From Opitutia bacterium (GTDB taxonomy: Bacteria; Verrucomicrobiota; Verrucomicrobiia; Opitutales; Seribacteraceae), in assembly GCA_002730975.1 (NCBI GenBank), contig PCBO01000118.1, forward strand, positions 1-37,870: a stretch of 37,870 nt of DNA, written 5' to 3'. Shown one piece after another: positions 18,386-27,679 of the stretch. A program made the position numbers and the translations under genes. The notes under the pieces are model-generated. The model did not search any database and had not been told where the DNA came from. It saw only the letters and a list, made by a program, of their open reading frames with translations. Position 1 is the first letter of the stretch. Each line of letters starts with the position of its first letter.

Positions 18386-18488
18386 AATTTAAGAGTGTTT
18401 CAATGATGATATAGTGCAAATCAATTTACAAAAAATTTAGAACAAGAGATGACATAAAGTTCAAATAAAAAAATTAGAAAGGTAGTAG

Positions 18489-20027
18489 TTAAACAAATAA
18501 AGACCTATCAAGGTTCCTATATTGTATAGCTTCAAGTAAATGTGGCATTTGAATCATTCTTGAGTTCGCCAAGTCGGCTATGGTACGAGAAACTTTTAAT
18601 ATCCTATCATAAGCCCGAGCCGAAAGTAAAAGTTCCTCCATGGCGTTTCTCAGTAATTTGGATTCATCTTTCCCTATGCGACAGTGTTCACGAATGAGGC
18701 GCTGCGACATTCCCGCGTTCGAGGTGGTTTCGGAAACCGTAAAACGTTCAACCTGTATTCGACGACATGGTTCCACTCTTTGTCTCACTGTTTCTGAACT
18801 TTCTCCCAAGGATCGTTCTTGCAATTCCTCTATTTGGACCGCGGGAGCTTCTATGTGAATATCGATTCGGTCCAGAAGTGGTCCACTCACTCTTGCCCTA
18901 TATTTCTGAATCTGAGGAGTCGAACAACGACATTCGCGAAAAGGGTCGCCCAAATATCCGCAAGGGCATGGATTCATTGCAGCAACAAGCATAAAACGGC
19001 TTGGAAGAGTTATCTTTCCCGCACTTCTTGAGATAGTCACTTGACCGTCTTCCAAAGGTTGCCGAAGAACTTCCAAGGCTGAACGTTTGAATTCAGGTAA
19101 TTCGTCAAGAAAAAGGACGCCATTGTGGGCCAAGGAAATTTCTCCGGGTCCAGGAATGACTCCTCCGCCCAGTAAGCCCACATCGCTAATTGTATGATGA
19201 GGTGAGCGAAAAGGTCTGCAAAAGGAACGGTTTTCTCCAGAGCAGGTTCTGCCCGCAGCCGAATGGACTCCTAGAATTTCAAGGTATTCGGTTTTAGAAG
19301 GGGCGGGAAGAATCGTTGGGATGCGTTTTGAAACCATGGATTTTCCTGATCCTGGCGGTCCCATCATCAGTAAGTTGTGTCCACCTGCCACCGCCACCTC
19401 GACAGCTCGTCGCAGATTCGCCTGACCCTTGACTTCCGAAAAGTCTACAGTTTCATCTCCTCGTGGTTCCTTTAAGTAGCTGCTTTTAGATGCATCTAAG
19501 GGGACCATTTCCATTTGCCCGGACAAAAAACGAATTGCTTCGTCCAGAGATCCGACTGCGTACACTTTCGATGATTCAACAAGGCAAGCTTCTTCTGCAG
19601 ACTCCAGAGGCAGAATCACGCCTTTAATGCCTAGTTCCGCGGCAAGCAGGGTCATAGACAAGCCTCCTCTCACTGGACGAGTCTGTCCGGACAGGGCTAA
19701 CTCGCCTGCAACTAGGTAGTCCTGCAGAATCTCACTTTTGAGTTGCCCCGTAGCAGCAAGTATTCCCAAGGCAATGGGTAAATCAAAGGCAACTCCTTCC
19801 TTACGCAGATCTCCGGGTGCGAGATTGATGGTTACATGAGTACGTGGCTTTGCGAATCCTGCATTCGAAAGAGCGGATAAAATCCTGTCCAAGGATTCCT
19901 TTACCGCAGCATCCGCCAATCCGACCAACGCATACTTAACTTCCCCCTTTTCTCCCGCATTTACCTCTACTGTAACGGGCAATGCTTTGTCACCCAATAG
20001 AGTTGCGGAATGAGTGACTGCCAGCAT
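18489..20027 (-). CDS. comM: YifB/ComM-family Mg-chelatase-like AAA ATPase
   Basis: 512 residues, full family length. An N-terminal Lon-protease-like domain (1-170, no obvious catalytic use) is followed by the Mg-chelatase-type AAA+ module: Walker A GPPGSGKS at 223-230, Walker B VLFLDEL at 304-310, and the family-specific cysteine cluster NPCPCG...CRCS at 352-369. ComM is a hexameric helicase that promotes branch migration during natural transformation in Vibrio and relatives, while many organisms that carry yifB have no known competence. The start is right: the family begins MLA..HSA.L. A perfect TATAAT sits only four bases upstream of the ATG. Confidence 0.93.
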   Translation of the reverse strand: MLAVTHSATLLGDKALPVTVEVNAGEKGEVKYALVGLADAAVKESLDRILSALSNAGFAKPRTHVTINLAPGDLRKEGVAFDLPIALGILAATGQLKSEILQDYLVAGELALSGQTRPVRGGLSMTLLAAELGIKGVILPLESAEEACLVESSKVYAVGSLDEAIRFLSGQMEMVPLDASKSSYLKEPRGDETVDFSEVKGQANLRRAVEVAVAGGHNLLMMGPPGSGKSMVSKRIPTILPAPSKTEYLEILGVHSAAGRTCSGENRSFCRPFRSPHHTISDVGLLGGGVIPGPGEISLAHNGVLFLDELPEFKRSALEVLRQPLEDGQVTISRSAGKITLPSRFMLVAAMNPCPCGYLGDPFRECRCSTPQIQKYRARVSGPLLDRIDIHIEAPAVQIEELQERSLGESSETVRQRVEPCRRIQVERFTVSETTSNAGMSQRLIREHCRIGKDESKLLRNAMEELLLSARAYDRILKVSRTIADLANSRMIQMPHLLEAIQYRNLDRSLFV

Positions 20028-20031
20028 TTGT

Positions 20032-20037
20032 ATTATA
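20032..20037 (-). promoter_or_regulatory. Perfect TATAAT next to the comM start
   Basis: On the minus strand the sequence is TATAAT, four bases (ACAA), then the ATG at 20027. No convincing -35 element is present 16-18 bases further up. If used, transcription would start at or near the first base of the start codon. Confidence 0.3.
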
Positions 20038-20113
20038 AAGACTTTATCGTAATTAAAGAGTTTTATTTAATAAAGAGAGGTAAATGAAGAGGCATGCAAG
20101 CCGGAAAAAGCCT

Positions 20114-20719
20114 TTACCTGGCTGTTCTGTTGTTTACAAGCTTTGTAAAAGCTCTGAAATGGGGATGATTCGCTCCCCTTAAGATGCCATATAAGACAGA
20201 TTCCACTGGCAAAAGATGGCAGCCTGCAGCTGCCAGTTTTCTCAGAACCCATTCCCCGTCGGAATGGCGTCTGCAAGTTACGCAGTCAGTAAGAATCGTT
20301 ACTTCTAGGTCTGCGGAAAGTGCCTCCAAGGCTGTTAGGTACACACATATCGGAGTCTCGACACCTGCCAGAAGCAAGTGCTCTATCCCATTATCTGCAA
20401 AAGCATCCAAAAGGCCATTCGCCCCAAGAGCGGAAAAAGTTTCTTTCTTGAAAATCGGAGCATTTGGAGCAAGCGAAAGAAATTTATCTTCAGTGTGGCC
20501 CAGCTTTGCCGGAACTTGCTCGGTAAAGAAAAGCGGGATTTGAAAAAGGTTGAGAGATTCGATTAGAAATCGGCAATTTAAAGCAAAAGTCTCCGGTTCA
20601 TGTACTATTTCTAGAAAAACAGGTTGTAAATCGACGACTAAACCCGCTATTCCACGGGGCATGTCTATTTGATTATCTTCTGTGGGCATTTTGTTTGATT
20701 TGTTGGATTGTGTGGGCAT
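20114..20719 (-). CDS. Isochorismatase-family cysteine hydrolase
   Basis: 201 residues from ATG 20719. The Asp-Lys-Cys triad of the family is present: D30 in LVVDLQ, K92 in FKKETFSA and C125 in AGVETPICV, with the following T-A-x-x-A pattern. The family hydrolyses small amides or vinyl ethers (nicotinamidase, isochorismatase and others); the substrate cannot be read here, and the ETP-x-C form resembles generic YcaC-like members. Two later ATGs (20689 and 20662) are in frame and none has a clear ribosome site; ATGCCCACA occurs at both of the first two, a short direct repeat. Its 5' end overlaps the untranslated start of the next plus-strand gene. Confidence 0.85.
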   Translation of the reverse strand: MPTQSNKSNKMPTEDNQIDMPRGIAGLVVDLQPVFLEIVHEPETFALNCRFLIESLNLFQIPLFFTEQVPAKLGHTEDKFLSLAPNAPIFKKETFSALGANGLLDAFADNGIEHLLLAGVETPICVYLTALEALSADLEVTILTDCVTCRRHSDGEWVLRKLAAAGCHLLPVESVLYGILRGANHPHFRAFTKLVNNRTAR

Positions 20720-20786
20720 ACTTGCAAAAGTGAGTGTTATGGCAACACTCGGATGCTATAATAATTGCTATCAAAGAGGAATGGAC

Positions 20787-21299
20787 ATGGGTGGAAAAGT
20801 GGAGAACTTAAATTTGTTTAATCGTCGCCAAGCGTTGTCTAGTCTTAGCTTATTGGCAATGACTGCAATTACATCTTGTCGAGAAAAACGACCTGATGTT
20901 GGCCAAATTACCATGCGCCCACGTTTTGTACTTGAGGGTCAACCCACTGTTCCTGTGCTTCTTGAATTTGATGTAATCGGCGTAAACCTCGGTACGGTCG
21001 ATAACATTTTCTCCCCTGAACCCGAGGATCGTTCCTATGCTCTTTGGTTCGCATTTAATCGTAGGGCATCCATACTTCTTCATACCCTATCCGTAAAGCA
21101 TTCCGGCAAAAACCTGATTCTTGGAATCAACGGCCAACGGATGGGAGTGCATCCGATAGACAACGCAATATCCAACGGAGTTCTACCTGTGTTGTTGAAT
21201 TCTATTAAAACCGATGAACAGGCTCGCTACCTACATGATGAACTGTCTCAATCAATTACAGCGATTCAGTATCTCGTGGCCAAGGAGGAAAATAAATAA
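20787..21299 (+). CDS. Exported lipoprotein, unknown function
   Basis: 171 residues from ATG 20787, chosen because AGAGGA (20775-20780) lies six bases upstream; the frame is open back to 20682. The N-terminus has FNRRQALSSLSLLAMTAITSC: a twin-arginine-like NRRQAL start, a hydrophobic run and a lipobox ITSC, so it is probably a lipoprotein, possibly exported by Tat. The mature part has alternating strands and helices (VPVLLEFDVIGVNLGTVDNI; VLPVLLNSIKTDEQAR). No family recognised, although it sits at the head of a likely operon with an M23 peptidase and a glycosyltransferase, which suggests an envelope role. Confidence 0.65.
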   Translation: MGGKVENLNLFNRRQALSSLSLLAMTAITSCREKRPDVGQITMRPRFVLEGQPTVPVLLEFDVIGVNLGTVDNIFSPEPEDRSYALWFAFNRRASILLHTLSVKHSGKNLILGINGQRMGVHPIDNAISNGVLPVLLNSIKTDEQARYLHDELSQSITAIQYLVAKEENK

Positions 21300-21314
21300 C
21301 CTTTCAGGGATTCG

Positions 21315-22358
21315 ATGTCAAATACCAGAAACGCCCTACCGAATATGTCTTTGCTCTCGGTTGCCGGAATAATCTTCCTCTCTTGCTTCCCCTTGACTTT
21401 GTTTGGTGCCGATTTTTCACTTTCATGGCCCACGCCTAATCCGGCTTTCAGCCAAGGATTGCAAATCGCTAAATTTCTACAAAAGACGGGTCCTGAAAAA
21501 CCCTTCTCGTCCGGCGCTTACGGATGTGTTCGAAACAATGGAAACAAGTTCCATGAGGGATTAGACCTTTTTCCAGTTAAAAGAGATGCTAGCGGTCGTG
21601 CAGACGATATTGTATTTGCCGCTATGGATGGGATCGTCAGGCATGCGAGTCGAACGTCCACTCATAGCAGTTATGGGAAGTATTTAGTTCTCGAACACCC
21701 CGGAGTGAAGCCCGCCTTGTATTCTCTATATGCCCATCTTTCTGAAATAGATTCACATATCAAACCCGGCGTTCCGGTCAAAGTAGCCTCGCGACTTGGT
21801 ATAATGGGAAATACGTCTTCCTTCAGAATCCCTCTGAATCGCTCTCACTTGCATTTCGAATTAGGTCTACGATTATCGGACCACTTTCAGACCTGGTATG
21901 CGAAGCGTCCTTTCAATACTCCCAACCGTCACGGCAATTTCAGTGGATTTAATCTCGTAGGTCTAAACCCCCTCTCTTTTTACGAGTCTTACAAAAGTAA
22001 ATCCATGGCGACACCTCTCTCCTTTATTCAATCCCTTCCAATCGTCGCTAAGGTTCGAGTCCGAAGTTCGCGAATTCCGGATTTCGTAAAGAGATACCCT
22101 GCACTCTCAATCAAACTGAAGCCGGGCGAATCCCCAAAGGCATGGGATGCTTACTTTGCAGCACATGGATTTCCCGTTCGGGTAGAACCAGCTTCAGGGG
22201 AACCGCCAAAGGGGAAATCGCCCTACCGTATTCTAAGTTATGATGAAGCCGCAGACTCGGCATCTAGAAAGTGTAGAGGCATCATCATCCACAATGGAAA
22301 GCAATGGGCCCCTTCTGATCAGTTGACATCCTACTTGGAGCTAATATTCACTCCGTGA
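21315..22358 (+). CDS. M23-family metallopeptidase (peptidoglycan hydrolase)
   Basis: 347 residues with a signal peptide (1-31, cleavage near LFGA). The zinc site of the LytM/M23 fold is complete: H80 and D84 in HEGLD, and H141 and H178/H180 in YAHLSEI and HLHFELG. These enzymes cut peptide cross-links of peptidoglycan in the periplasm. The C-terminal 120 residues are extra and not recognised. Fifteen bases separate it from the lipoprotein gene, and its stop overlaps the next start (GTGA), so the three genes form one transcript. Confidence 0.9.
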   Translation: MSNTRNALPNMSLLSVAGIIFLSCFPLTLFGADFSLSWPTPNPAFSQGLQIAKFLQKTGPEKPFSSGAYGCVRNNGNKFHEGLDLFPVKRDASGRADDIVFAAMDGIVRHASRTSTHSSYGKYLVLEHPGVKPALYSLYAHLSEIDSHIKPGVPVKVASRLGIMGNTSSFRIPLNRSHLHFELGLRLSDHFQTWYAKRPFNTPNRHGNFSGFNLVGLNPLSFYESYKSKSMATPLSFIQSLPIVAKVRVRSSRIPDFVKRYPALSIKLKPGESPKAWDAYFAAHGFPVRVEPASGEPPKGKSPYRILSYDEAADSASRKCRGIIIHNGKQWAPSDQLTSYLELIFTP

Positions 22359-23443
22359 GCGAGCCCACGCTCGGCTGCTTTATCACATCTCACGGGTTCG
22401 GACATGCATCACGATCTCTTGGAGTCCTTGAGGAACTGCAAAGATTGGTTCCGACCCTGAAATTCGAGGTTTTTACTCAAACGCCATACTGGTTCCTTGC
22501 GGAAAACCTCGACCCAGCTTGTTTCATTCATCATGACGTCAACGTAGACGTAGGACTCGTCCAAAAAAATCCCTTTCAACACGACCTGCCGGCGACGCTT
22601 GATCTTCTGAAGGACTTCCTTCCCCTCTCGAAATCCACTATCGAGCCATTTGTGAATAGATTGCAACGAAGCAATTGTCGGGCGATTCTCTGCGACATCT
22701 CAGCGGTTGGAATAGCCGTAGCTAATTCACTTGGCGTTCCCTCGATCCTATTGGAGAATTTTACTTGGGACTGGATTTACGAACAATACCTCGACGAAAT
22801 GCCTGCGTTCTCGGATTCCATAGAATGCCTTCGATCCATGTACGCAAAAGCGAATCTCCATTTGCAAACGGAACCTGTTTGTAATCGGATCCCGGGAGCT
22901 CTTTCCATTCCTCCAATCTCAAGACGGTTCCGAGTCCCTCGAGAGACAATTCGAGCGAGTCTTGATGTACTTCCTGATGAACACCTCGTTCTACTCACTA
23001 CCGGAGGGATTCGAGGTTCATACGATATGGTCGACCGACTTCGAGAACGATCCGAGGTTCGCTTCCTACTGTCCGGTTCATCGGGAACCTTGCGCCGCGA
23101 AGCCAACCTTATTCACCTGCCTCATCAATCCGGTCATCACCACCCGGATCTCGTTCGAGCCTCCGATGCGCTCGTCGGAAAAGCCGGTTACGGTACAGTG
23201 GCGGAAGTTCAAGTCTCGGGTATTCCTTTCGCCCGTGTTCTCCGTGACAACTTTCGTGAGTCCCCTTTCCTTGGAGCCTATTTGGATAAGCACATACCGG
23301 GGTTCACGTTATCGGAGACCGATTTCAACGGTGGTTCTTGGCTCGACCGTTTGGACGAACTGCTGTTCCAATCCCTCAAAGGCATCGGGAACGGCAACGG
23401 AGGGTCCTTCGCTGCTGAGCGCATCGTCTCCTTTATCGCATAA
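22355..23443 (+). CDS. Glycosyltransferase-like protein (GT28/MurG-type fold)
   Basis: 362 residues from GTG 22355, overlapping the M23 gene by four bases (GTGA). The N-terminal half has SHGFGHASR (12-20), which fits the donor-side glycine loop of GT-B enzymes such as MurG and the MJ1255-type family. The C-terminal half has GKAGYGTVAEVQVSGIPFA (about 275-293), the typical nucleotide-sugar loop in which GY/GG-x-x-x-x-E contacts the sugar nucleotide. It probably transfers a sugar to a cell-envelope or lipid acceptor in the cytoplasm (inference). Relatives exist that are annotated only as hypothetical. Confidence 0.8.
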   Translation: MSEPTLGCFITSHGFGHASRSLGVLEELQRLVPTLKFEVFTQTPYWFLAENLDPACFIHHDVNVDVGLVQKNPFQHDLPATLDLLKDFLPLSKSTIEPFVNRLQRSNCRAILCDISAVGIAVANSLGVPSILLENFTWDWIYEQYLDEMPAFSDSIECLRSMYAKANLHLQTEPVCNRIPGALSIPPISRRFRVPRETIRASLDVLPDEHLVLLTTGGIRGSYDMVDRLRERSEVRFLLSGSSGTLRREANLIHLPHQSGHHHPDLVRASDALVGKAGYGTVAEVQVSGIPFARVLRDNFRESPFLGAYLDKHIPGFTLSETDFNGGSWLDRLDELLFQSLKGIGNGNGGSFAAERIVSFIA

Positions 23444-23617
23444 TCCTTCTTTACTCTTCGAATGGTGAAAATAGATGCTCGACCTCCCATTTGGAAAAAT
23501 CCTTTTCACGATAGAAAAAAGTTGCTCTCACGAGGATCAACGATCAAATTTTCCTCTCATTCTCAAAACAGCTCTTTGACTGGAGCTTGTAGTGCAAAAT
23601 CAACCCATCCATTAATC

Positions 23618-24001
23618 ATGAAAAAAATTCTGATTCTACTTATCTCATCTCTCTTCGCTACCGCTATTTTCGCCGGAGAATATCCCGACGTTAGCATTAA
23701 AGATCTTCAGAGCGCCATAAAGGCCGGCAAGGTTGCAGTCATTGACGTCAATGGAGCACGCTCATTTAAAAAGGGACATATTCCGACTGCCATTGAATTC
23801 GGTTCCAGTGCAAAGAATTTGGCAAAACTTCTGCCAAAGGACAAAAGCACCTTGGTAGTTGCCTATTGCGGAGGTCCTGGTTGCAGTGCTTACAAACGAG
23901 GTGCAGCTGCCGCCGAAAAGCTAGGCTACAAGAACATCAAGCATCTTTCCGCAGGTATTTCCGGTTGGAAGAAAGCAGGTGGCAAACTGGCAAAGAAGTA
24001 A
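23618..24001 (+). CDS. Periplasmic rhodanese-domain protein
   Basis: 127 residues from ATG 23618, which starts a clean signal peptide (MKKILILLISSLFATAIFAG); the longer frame from 23462 has no reason to be used. The single rhodanese domain shows DVNGARSFKKGHIPTAI (43-59), the active-site loop VAYCGGPGCSAYKRGA with Cys84, and the GISGWKKAGG end. Rhodaneses carry sulfur as a persulfide on the active-site Cys. The loop has an extra Cys89, so a disulfide or redox role is also possible. A strong terminator follows 28 bases after the stop. Confidence 0.9.
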   Translation: MKKILILLISSLFATAIFAGEYPDVSIKDLQSAIKAGKVAVIDVNGARSFKKGHIPTAIEFGSSAKNLAKLLPKDKSTLVVAYCGGPGCSAYKRGAAAAEKLGYKNIKHLSAGISGWKKAGGKLAKK

Positions 24002-24028
24002 GCGCTTAGCTTAACATCTCTTTTAGCA

Positions 24029-24062
24029 ACGGGTGCCTGATTCAATCGGGCACCCGTTTTTT
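24029..24062 (+). terminator. Rho-independent terminator after the rhodanese gene
   Basis: A 9-bp GC-rich stem (ACGGGTGCC at 24029-24037 against 24049-24057) with an 11-base loop is followed by six T residues (24057-24062). It ends the plus-strand transcript before the convergent c-type haem protein gene. Confidence 0.92.
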
Positions 24063-24075
24063 ATGGTGAGAACAA

Positions 24076-25344
24076 TTACCAATCTTTGGGCAATCCCGAA
24101 AGGGTTTCCCTTAGGATGCTTCGAATTGTTCTTTTTTCTGCAAGCGGAAGATAAGCAAAATGAGGCGAAGCAGTCTCGATGCTCAAAGCTTGGTCAAGTT
24201 GATGGAATACCCGCATTTTTAGTTCTTGGGGTAAACCGGCAAATGAATCGGAATAAATCATATAGCTGCAACGAAAACGAAAAAGGCGGGTGGAAAGGTC
24301 TAAATCCTTAAGGGAGAATCCCATTTTATTCTGCCGGTTGTTTTTACTGAAATCCTTAAGCAATAGTGGGTAGCCTTCTACGCCTGCAGCAGGAAATTTC
24401 GCTTCATCGGCAAACAGCAAATAGCGAACCAAGGAATTGGCTTCCTCATCGAGAAAAGTATGCGCATCGGAGTCACCAATACTTGGAACTGCTCCTGCAA
24501 GCACCGCTCGTGCTCTGTAAGCAGCAGAAACCACGCGGTTGACGAACCCGACTTGATGCTCGAATAGAAGGTGCGCTAGGATGTCGCTCGTGCGCACCGG
24601 GTAACGAGCGAGCTGAAATCGTTGTCCGGGTTTGTTTGGAATTGTCTTGAGACCTGCAGGAGAAAGAGTTCCCGTAATATTTCCCCAGTGCTTTGTTATT
24701 CCGTGCTTTCCTGTCACGTGCCATCCTCCGAAGCGCTCGCTGAAAGGCACTTCGTGACCGGAGTTTTCTTGCCTGAAGGCATCCAGACTCCCCCCTCCGG
24801 GACCAGGCACCACCGAACTTATCAATAAGCCGGGAGCACCACCAATATCGCTTGAGGCATGACAATTCATGCAACGTGTGGAGCGTTGAATGAGAGACGG
24901 TGGCGATTTTGGTCGAGGAATCTCGAACATATAGGTAATCGCACCCCATTGAGGATCCATTCCGATGACCTCGATTTTTCCGCCTGGAACCCAACCGACG
25001 TAAATGTCTTCATTGAAGTAAATAGCCCTTGGATTTTCTGGCGAGATTCGGCTCAACTGAAGACTGGTAGTAGAAAAAACCAAGGTTTGCGTAAATGGTG
25101 AAATGCCCAAGGTGCGAAGCAAACTTAGCAGATAGGCTTTGGGATCGGTCTGGTCGAGATGAACCTTGCCCGTTTCGATATCTACTTTGAGTTTTGAGAA
25201 ACGGTCGGTCGGTATTCTCTTTTGGTATTCGTGAGGTGGTTCTTTAAAATGGGGAAACACAACATCCGCGCCATAGAGCAAACAATTACCGAATAACGCA
25301 TGAGTAAAGAATAAGAGATAGAATAGCTTTTGCACCTCTTCCAA
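24076..25344 (-). CDS. Exported c-type cytochrome-domain protein
   Basis: 422 residues. A hydrophobic N-terminus (5-25) indicates export. The haem-binding motif is CMNCH at 158-162, followed by GGAPGLL, where the axial ligand for His162 is not obvious. The surrounding block (YFNEDIYVGWVPGG, 109-122; FGGWHVTGKHG) matches a family of hypothetical proteins in Planctomycetes and Verrucomicrobia in which a single haem motif lies in a large conserved domain. The start is a TTG, with AAAAAGG upstream; a GTG nine bases later would give a shorter signal peptide. It is divergent from the next gene across 140 bases. The electron partner is unknown. Confidence 0.85.
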   Translation of the reverse strand: MEEVQKLFYLLFFTHALFGNCLLYGADVVFPHFKEPPHEYQKRIPTDRFSKLKVDIETGKVHLDQTDPKAYLLSLLRTLGISPFTQTLVFSTTSLQLSRISPENPRAIYFNEDIYVGWVPGGKIEVIGMDPQWGAITYMFEIPRPKSPPSLIQRSTRCMNCHASSDIGGAPGLLISSVVPGPGGGSLDAFRQENSGHEVPFSERFGGWHVTGKHGITKHWGNITGTLSPAGLKTIPNKPGQRFQLARYPVRTSDILAHLLFEHQVGFVNRVVSAAYRARAVLAGAVPSIGDSDAHTFLDEEANSLVRYLLFADEAKFPAAGVEGYPLLLKDFSKNNRQNKMGFSLKDLDLSTRLFRFRCSYMIYSDSFAGLPQELKMRVFHQLDQALSIETASPHFAYLPLAEKRTIRSILRETLSGLPKDW

Positions 25345-25484
25345 AAACCTTTTTTTTTAGCCAAAAGCCACATCGAATTCTCTGCCATGCGATATTTTGG
25401 AGTAGAGTATCCAAAAATTTCGCTTTGCACTGGAAGGAAATTCGGTCAATGTTGTTAGATAATCTCGTGCTAAGAGGCAATCAC

Positions 25485-27392
25485 ATGGCTCAAGGAATTA
25501 ATTCCAAAATGTTTTACGTTGCAGCGATCTGTATCATCGGTTCGCCTTCCAACACATTCTGTGCGGATACGGGCGAAGTTGGAGACTTGAGCGGATCCCT
25601 TGGAGTCAAATTGGAAGCAGGGTCCGAACAAGCTCCTTTCTACAAAGTAGTTTCAGCCGGGCTGAAAAGTGAAGCTGCTTTTCGGGGCCAAATTGCCTCC
25701 GTAGCAGACAATAACTTGACCTTCGATACACTCCCCGACCTTCTTGATCCGACTTATCCGTCTTTTCCGTTTGTGCCTGGGATGTTTGCGACGACTCGAG
25801 CACGAGCTACGGCAGATGTGATCAACGGAGAAGTCATTTCCATCTCAATCGACTCTAATGGTAGCGGTTACTTCAAAGCACCCGAAATTCGTATTCACCC
25901 GCCGGATTCGGGGACAGATGCCTCGGTTGATGCAGTAGATGCCATTGCAGTCGCCGAAGTGAACGGATCGAAAGTCACTGTAATCTCAGTTACCAACAGA
26001 GGCAAAGGCTATTCCTATGCTCCTAGAGTTGAAATCGAGGGCGGTCCTCATTTCCTTCGTCTAGTGGAAGAAGATCCTAACGAAGGTCGTTTTTTTCTGA
26101 TTACTTCAAATTCGGGAAATCAAGTAACTCTTGCTAATCCTCTCAATCTTGATCTCAGTGCAATCTTAAAGCCCGATGCCCTCGTCGAAATTTCGCCGGC
26201 ATGGACTTTGGGTTCTCTTTTTGGTTACGTTCCACCTTCCCTTAAACTGAAAGAGGGTAATGCAACAACTGCCGATCACGTTTATTTGGGAGAAAGTAAT
26301 TCCACTGTCTATCAAGCACACTATCATGACGGCACAACTTGGCGTCGAAAGGGAGCGCTTGGGGTCGATGCATCAGACTCGATCATTTATCCTGATGAAG
26401 CCTTTATATTGGCTCATCACAACACGCCCGCAGTAGATCTCGTTTTCGAAGGAGTTGCCCTAACGGTTAACTCTTTTGCATATCTTCCTGATTTCAACGA
26501 CACCTTTCTCATGAACAATCCGTTTGGGGCTGACATGATGCTCTCCGATCTGATAGCAGCTGAAAACATTACTACTGACCTCAACGAAACTGATAAGTGG
26601 TATGCTCACTCATCGGACGAAGAAGCCGACAATGTGGAAATACTACACAATGGTGTCTGGACCACCTATTGGCACGATGGCACCAATAAAGACGTAACTG
26701 AACCCGCCCAAGCAACAGCCAAGCCGGGTTCGGGAATTGCGGGATCTCTAACAAGCAAGGACATCTCTTTGGCATCTGGCTCAATTGCCATGATGACAAA
26801 TCCTTATGTCGGCCAAAATGTTGTCGTGACCACTTCGGTGCCTCACGGTCTGCGAAACGGATTTTTAGTGAGGATCTCAGGTGTTCTCGGACGCAAAACC
26901 GATTCTACTTCCCCAAAGAATCAAGTGGATGAAAACGGAACTATTGCTGGAACTGACTCGGGTCTCATCATCAAAAGTGCGGCAAACGGCTCCTACGAAA
27001 TTACAAACGTATCTACCCATTCATTTGAACTCAAGGGGAAGAGCGGTAACTGTGATTACATTGTTGGAACTGGAAGTTGGTCAACCGGGACAGGTGGTTT
27101 AGGCTATGCGTCCAACGCTTATGCACTCTTCGTCGGCGGTGGTGGTTATGGCGCAAAGGGTATTGCCACGGTTTCGGGAAGCAACGTTGTTGGAATTACT
27201 TTAACTGATGGTGGAGTTGGTTATCTAGGTGCTCCGAAAGTTATCATTAATTCAGGTGGATGGCGCCGAGTCGGTGCAGGCAGTTCACCGATTAATGATT
27301 CACTTGTACCAGCAGGCGCTGGAATTCTTCTTAGGCGCAATCATCCCAATGGTACTATATCTCGGCTAAGAATTGGAAATCCGATCAAGTAG
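25485..27392 (+). CDS. TIGR02597-like exported protein
   Basis: 635 residues from ATG 25485, chosen because AAGAGG (25472-25477) lies seven bases upstream and a signal peptide follows (MAQGINSKMFYVAAICIIG, cut near CADT). The end (GGWRRVGAGSSPINDSLVPA, then GILLRRNHPNG) is the hallmark I recall for the verrucomicrobial TIGR02597 family: a W-R-x-G strand and a P-G-x-G-x-x-LRR strand. The same family region near 26200-26400 has AWTLGSLFG and HYHDGTTWRRKG. Three copies of a GxGYxxAPxxxI motif occur (SNGSGYFKAPEIRI, NRGKGYSYAPRVEI, DGGVGYLGAPKVII). Eight D/E-x-N-x-S/T sequons are present. Function unknown; secreted or surface-attached. Confidence 0.75.
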   Translation: MAQGINSKMFYVAAICIIGSPSNTFCADTGEVGDLSGSLGVKLEAGSEQAPFYKVVSAGLKSEAAFRGQIASVADNNLTFDTLPDLLDPTYPSFPFVPGMFATTRARATADVINGEVISISIDSNGSGYFKAPEIRIHPPDSGTDASVDAVDAIAVAEVNGSKVTVISVTNRGKGYSYAPRVEIEGGPHFLRLVEEDPNEGRFFLITSNSGNQVTLANPLNLDLSAILKPDALVEISPAWTLGSLFGYVPPSLKLKEGNATTADHVYLGESNSTVYQAHYHDGTTWRRKGALGVDASDSIIYPDEAFILAHHNTPAVDLVFEGVALTVNSFAYLPDFNDTFLMNNPFGADMMLSDLIAAENITTDLNETDKWYAHSSDEEADNVEILHNGVWTTYWHDGTNKDVTEPAQATAKPGSGIAGSLTSKDISLASGSIAMMTNPYVGQNVVVTTSVPHGLRNGFLVRISGVLGRKTDSTSPKNQVDENGTIAGTDSGLIIKSAANGSYEITNVSTHSFELKGKSGNCDYIVGTGSWSTGTGGLGYASNAYALFVGGGGYGAKGIATVSGSNVVGITLTDGGVGYLGAPKVIINSGGWRRVGAGSSPINDSLVPAGAGILLRRNHPNGTISRLRIGNPIK

Positions 27393-27429
27393 ATGCTTCG
27401 CTAGCTTTTTGGAGAAGCCCGGCCCGACG

Positions 27430-27555
27430 CTATTTCCATAATTCGCTTATCAATTCGCTCATGTCCGCGGCAATGTTGATAATGCGAGCTGCAAAGAAGC
27501 AAAGCATAAGTACCATACAAATCCATAAAGTACGGAAATTAAGGATGCTTTTCAT
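27430..27555 (-). CDS. 41-residue single-pass membrane peptide
   Basis: A short frame on the minus strand from ATG 27555 to TAG. The product begins MKSILNFR, has one clear membrane helix (LWICMVLMLCFFAARIINIA) and an amphipathic acidic end (DMSELISELWK). It lies 124 bases after the lipoprotein gene on the same strand and fills a gap that is otherwise empty. There is no good ribosome site, so it could be chance, but charge-helix-charge layout and lack of internal oddities favour a real small protein. Confidence 0.45.
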   Translation of the reverse strand: MKSILNFRTLWICMVLMLCFFAARIINIAADMSELISELWK

Positions 27556-27679
27556 GATGCTTCGGTAAATCTGAAATGCATGGTTAGCCTGTTTAAATTA
27601 TAGAAACCTAAATATTCAAAAAATTGGCTTCTAAAGAAACGATCTTCTAGCTGCTTAAATTCTAAATAACCTTGATGAC

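Noticed and set aside
20060-20113. Hairpin AGCCAGG...CCGGCT after the isochorismatase stop as a terminator
   Set aside because: The stem is short and imperfect, and the T-run lies in its loop rather than after the stem, so I do not call it.
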